Assembly: GCA_022865555.1 (NCBI GenBank)
Contig: JALHTD010000386.1
Coordinates: 1-8,199, forward strand
Origin: Thermoanaerobaculaceae bacterium
GTDB lineage: Bacteria; Acidobacteriota; Thermoanaerobaculia; Thermoanaerobaculales; Thermoanaerobaculaceae
DNA length: 8,199 nucleotides
Direction: 5' to 3'
Below the pieces are notes generated by a model. The model saw only the letters and a list, made by a program, of their open reading frames with translations, was not told the origin of the DNA and did not search any database. The position numbers and the translations under genes were made by a program. Below are positions 6,386 through 8,199 of this stretch, piece after piece (position 1 is the stretch's first letter; each line of letters opens with the position of its first letter).

Positions 6386-7303
6386 CTACTCCGCGCACTG
6401 CTTGAGGCGCTGCACGGAGAAGCCCGGCACCGAGATCGCGGCCGGCCGACCGCGCATCGCGGTCGCCCGCATCGAGGCGGCCTGGGCCGAGAGACCGACC
6501 GTGCTGATCTGCGCCTCGATCGTGGTGGGGTCTCCGGTGATCGCGCTGCGCACCGTCGCGTACGGGTAGACCATCGCGTTGTTCGGGCCGTCGATGATGT
6601 AGACGGCGGCCGTGCCGCCTTTCAGCCCGACCGGGATGCGGCCCTGCACGTGGCCGTAGGGCGGTACCGGCAGCTGGTAGTTGTGCACCACGTTGCCGCT
6701 CGTGTCCTGCAGGTCCACCCGCGCGGTGACCCACGCCCCGGTCCACGAGGCCACCCCGATGCTGGTGATGAACTCCCGATCGTCGGTGAGCTGGGGCAGG
6801 TACGCGATGAAACCGTATGCGAGACCGAGGTTGGCGGGGAAGCCCGCGAAGTCCTGGCCGAACTCACCCCCGAAGCCGAGCGGGTTGAGAGTGTAGTTGC
6901 GCGCGAACACCGCGAAGTCACAGGTCGTGTCCCCGGAGGTGTTCGGGCACGAGTTGGCATCGGGGTCCGCGTAGACCAGCAGCGCGCCGGTCTGGCCCCG
7001 CGCGTCAAAACCGTGGGGGCCGAGCACGTCCCAGAGGTTGAGGGTCTCCCACGGCTGCAGGTCGATGGGAGGTGCCGTCGGAACCCCGCTGCCGTTGTCC
7101 TGCCCGGTCGGCAGGAAGGCGACCTTGACGATCAGCATGCGGTTCTGCGGGTTGTAGAGCGTCAGGTCGGTGTGCCAGTCGGTCCCCGACCAGCCCTGCT
7201 TGTTCGCGACCGCGGTGACGACGTAGGCGCTCGTCAGATCCCTGCCCAGCGCCGTGCCGGCCAGTGCCAGAACGACTGCGGCGACCACGAGCTTGCGGAC
7301 CAT
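6386..7303 (-). CDS. Secreted protein of unknown function
   Basis: This 305-residue protein has a clear Sec signal peptide: MVRK, a hydrophobic core to about residue 18, and a signal-peptidase I site after TALG (residue 20). The mature part is rich in beta-prone, aromatic and Gly/Pro/Asn residues, with WHTDLTLYNP (43-52) and C119/C128 close enough to form a disulphide; C303 is near the end. There are no membrane segments after the signal peptide and no lipobox, so it is periplasmic or exported. I recall families of secreted proteins with a similar W-x-TDL-x-L-x-NP motif in Acidobacteriota, without known function, and this is memory, not a search. The ATG at 7303 has GGAGGT six bases upstream, a strong site. 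The gene lies 73 bases before the signalling operon on the same strand and could read into it, since no terminator was seen between them. It could equally be an independent surface or adhesion component. Confidence 0.85.
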   Translation of the reverse strand: MVRKLVVAAVVLALAGTALGRDLTSAYVVTAVANKQGWSGTDWHTDLTLYNPQNRMLIVKVAFLPTGQDNGSGVPTAPPIDLQPWETLNLWDVLGPHGFDARGQTGALLVYADPDANSCPNTSGDTTCDFAVFARNYTLNPLGFGGEFGQDFAGFPANLGLAYGFIAYLPQLTDDREFITSIGVASWTGAWVTARVDLQDTSGNVVHNYQLPVPPYGHVQGRIPVGLKGGTAAVYIIDGPNNAMVYPYATVRSAITGDPTTIEAQISTVGLSAQAASMRATAMRGRPAAISVPGFSVQRLKQCAE

Positions 7304-7308
7304 GGCGC

Positions 7309-7314
7309 ACCTCC
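7309..7314 (-). promoter_or_regulatory. Shine-Dalgarno GGAGGT for the secreted protein
   Basis: Minus-strand GGAGGT five bases before the ATG at 7303 is a near-perfect anti-16S match at good spacing. It fixes the start codon and contrasts with the absent or weak sites of the kinase and phosphatase genes. Confidence 0.8.
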
Positions 7315-7326
7315 GCCCCGGTTTTC

Positions 7327-7342
7327 TGCACGGAGCGTGCCA
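7327..7342 (-). promoter_or_regulatory. Sigma-54-like promoter upstream of the secreted protein
   Basis: The minus strand reads TGGCACGCTCCGTGCA, against a sigma-54 consensus of TGGCACG-N4-TTGCA: one mismatch, with the invariant GG (7340-7341) and GC (7328-7329) exactly ten bases apart. The predicted start of transcription, about 12 bases past the GC, falls near 7316, giving a leader of roughly 13 bases that still holds the GGAGGT site. A caveat is that the same bases form a 5-bp inverted repeat GCACG-CTC-CGTGC and could be a binding site or hairpin instead. No enhancer-binding protein is encoded in the window. Confidence 0.45.
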
Positions 7343-7440
7343 GAGCCCGGGCCATGTCCGCGGGCCTTGATCCGAGCACTGTCCTTTTTTCCGGTCACCG
7401 AGCCGCGCCGGGTGTATCTTTGATCTGACGGGGGTACACC

Positions 7441-7956
7441 GTGCGTTCGACTCTCGGCCTCGTGGGCCTGCTGTTCGCCCTTGCGGTCGCCCTGCTGCTG
7501 GCGGCGCGCCAGACCCGGCGTGACGTGGAGGCGGTGAGGAGCGTGACCTTAACGACCCAGACGGACGTCGCTGCGCGCCCCTTCGACCCGACGGCGGCGG
7601 ACCGCCTCGCGGCGCGCCTGCGCCTGCTCGCGGACCAGCCGCAGCTGCCCGTTGACGAGCTCCGCCAGGCGGCCGAGCAGGCTGCGGGCTGGACCGCAGC
7701 GCTTGCCCCAGGCACGTTCGACTACCACATGGCGGTCAACCTGCGGGGGGCGGCCGACGAGCTCCTGGCCGCTTCGCCCTCGCTCTCCGACCCGCACCGG
7801 GAGCGCGCGCGCCGGTTCGTCGAGCAGGCTCAGACGCCCCCGGGCAGCCCCGGCGGCGGACCGCCAGGGGCGATCGGCGGCGTTCGCGACCAGCTCCAGA
7901 ACCTGCAGCAGCACCGCCAGGAGCAGGTGCAGGACACCGACCGCGAAGCCCACTGA
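7441..7956 (+). CDS. Small membrane-anchored protein, unknown function
   Basis: This 171-residue protein is not one I recognise. Residues 4-22 are a strong hydrophobic helix followed by AARQTRRD, which fits an uncleaved N-terminal anchor with the rest outside the cytoplasm, or possibly a signal peptide. Residues 50-130 look helical, rich in Ala, Leu, Arg and Gln. A Pro/Gly linker (132-146) leads to a Gln-rich charged tail (147-171) that may form a coiled coil. GC3-rich codons run throughout, and the antisense frames have an Arg/Pro/Ala composition typical of shadows. The GTG at 7441 is the first start in frame with GGGGG six bases upstream, a weak purine-rich site. It is divergent from the secreted-protein gene across 137 bases, so the two may share a regulatory region. 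A scaffold or envelope role is possible but only a guess. Confidence 0.7.
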   Translation: MRSTLGLVGLLFALAVALLLAARQTRRDVEAVRSVTLTTQTDVAARPFDPTAADRLAARLRLLADQPQLPVDELRQAAEQAAGWTAALAPGTFDYHMAVNLRGAADELLAASPSLSDPHRERARRFVEQAQTPPGSPGGGPPGAIGGVRDQLQNLQQHRQEQVQDTDREAH

Positions 7957-8006
7957 AGGGTTCCTTCTTCCACTGCGTGAGGCCTCGTTTTGCCCCGGGG
8001 GCAGTG
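7955..8006 (+). repeat. Nested inverted repeats after the small membrane protein gene
   Basis: Three short perfect inverted repeats lie just past the stop codon: GAAGG-GTT-CCTTC (7955-7967), CACTGC paired with GCAGTG (7971-7976 and 8001-8006), and inside the latter TGCCC-CGG-GGGCA (7991-8003). The last two share bases and so are alternative folds. The region could end transcription, but none of the stems is followed by a clean T-run (GTTTT at 7987-7991 precedes one), so a classical intrinsic terminator is not supported. Confidence 0.4.
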
Positions 8007-8093
8007 AATACCCCCCACCCGAAGGCAAGCGGCTGTGCAAGCGGGGCCGGAGTGTAGGTATCGCCAGACAAATCGTGCGGGTGCCGGGCGAAC

Positions 8094-8099
8094 AGGAGG
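8094..8099 (+). promoter_or_regulatory. Perfect Shine-Dalgarno AGGAGG
   Basis: AGGAGG lies six bases before a GTG at 8106 and is the best ribosome site on the plus strand of the window. It decides the likely start of the gene that leaves the window at the right edge, in preference to the in-frame ATG at 8136, which has only GGAG two bases away. Confidence 0.5.
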
Positions 8100-8105
8100 G
8101 TGGGG

Positions 8106-8199
8106 GTGAGATCCGCCCCGCGGGCGACAGGAGCCATGGCGCCCGAGCGTGCGGGCCCCGAGCGGCCAGACCGGCGGGTGGAGACGCTGGCCCCGACCG
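8106..8199 (+). CDS. Partial gene start at right edge, product unknown
   Basis: An open plus-strand frame begins at GTG 8106, behind a perfect AGGAGG, and runs off the window end after 31 codons. An in-frame TAG at 8055-8057 limits the upstream side. GTG at 8100 and ATG at 8136 are alternative starts. From the ATG onward 18 of 20 codons end in G or C. The visible product (Arg, Pro, Ala and Glu-rich, containing MAPERAGPERPDRRVETLAP) has no recognisable domain and looks like a disordered N-terminus. No clear promoter is visible in 7957-8093. It could be a chance open frame, so moderate-to-low confidence. Confidence 0.4.
   Translation, partial: MRSAPRATGAMAPERAGPERPDRRVETLAPT

Noticed and set aside
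7385..7392. T-run at 7385-7390 as an intrinsic terminator
   Set aside because: No plus-strand gene precedes it and no stable stem lies directly upstream; it sits in the divergent promoter region.
7381..7440. TATCTT (7415-7420) as a -10 box for the plus-strand small protein gene
   Set aside because: It is a poor match with no supporting -35 at normal distance (CGGTCA at best), too weak to list as a promoter.
8075..8135. Partial resemblance to a cobalamin riboswitch core (GGTGAGATCC followed by a GC-rich stem)
   Set aside because: The conserved GGGAA before it, the CCCGCNACTG block and the later B12-box elements are missing or misplaced, so the likeness is probably chance.
7549..8137. Minus-strand open frames opposite and past the small membrane protein gene
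   Set aside because: Composition is Arg/Ala/Pro/Gly-rich. The non-overlapping N-terminal part (8137-7957) shows no strong third-position GC bias, and no family is recognisable.

Overview
The window is very GC-rich with strong GC3 bias. It reads as chromosome of a Gram-negative-type, signalling-rich bacterium. The MglA-type GTPase, the density of GAF/histidine-kinase/SpoIIE genes and the secreted protein at 6386-7303 remind me of Acidobacteriota (Thermoanaerobaculia-like), but this taxonomic guess rests on memory of similar proteins and is moderate at best. No mobile element, CRISPR array, rRNA or tRNA was seen.

Layout. Most of the window is one leftward (minus-strand) block. In transcription order it holds: an N-terminal-receiver histidine kinase (6312-5158); an MglA-like small GTPase fused to GAF and histidine kinase domains (5171-2988); a GAF-SpoIIE (PP2C-type) phosphatase (2991-1474); a stand-alone CheY-like receiver (1481-1107); and a RimK-like ATP-grasp ligase (1071-190). 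The first four genes overlap by 14, 4 and 8 bases, and the ATP-grasp follows after 35 bases. A hairpin plus T-rich tract (152-179) closes the unit. The operon starts at a probable leaderless promoter (TACAAT six bases before the ATG). Upstream lies a minus-strand gene for a secreted protein (7303-6386) with a good Shine-Dalgarno and a sigma-54-like promoter. It is divergent from a small membrane-anchored protein on the plus strand (7441-7956). The right edge holds the first codons of a plus-strand gene with a perfect AGGAGG (from 8106). The left 150 bases hold nothing firm.

How the genes may work together (inference). The operon encodes two soluble kinases, two receiver domains, one phosphatase of the type that usually targets STAS/anti-sigma partner-switch proteins, a polarity-type GTPase switch, and an enzyme family that adds amino acids to proteins or peptides. 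All of them lack membrane segments. This looks like a compact cytosolic pathway in which GTPase state is read out by phosphorylation inside one polypeptide. No MglB/roadblock GAP, STAS protein or anti-sigma kinase is encoded in the window, so key partners would lie elsewhere. The GTPase-kinase fusion in a translationally coupled operon is the most interesting object here.
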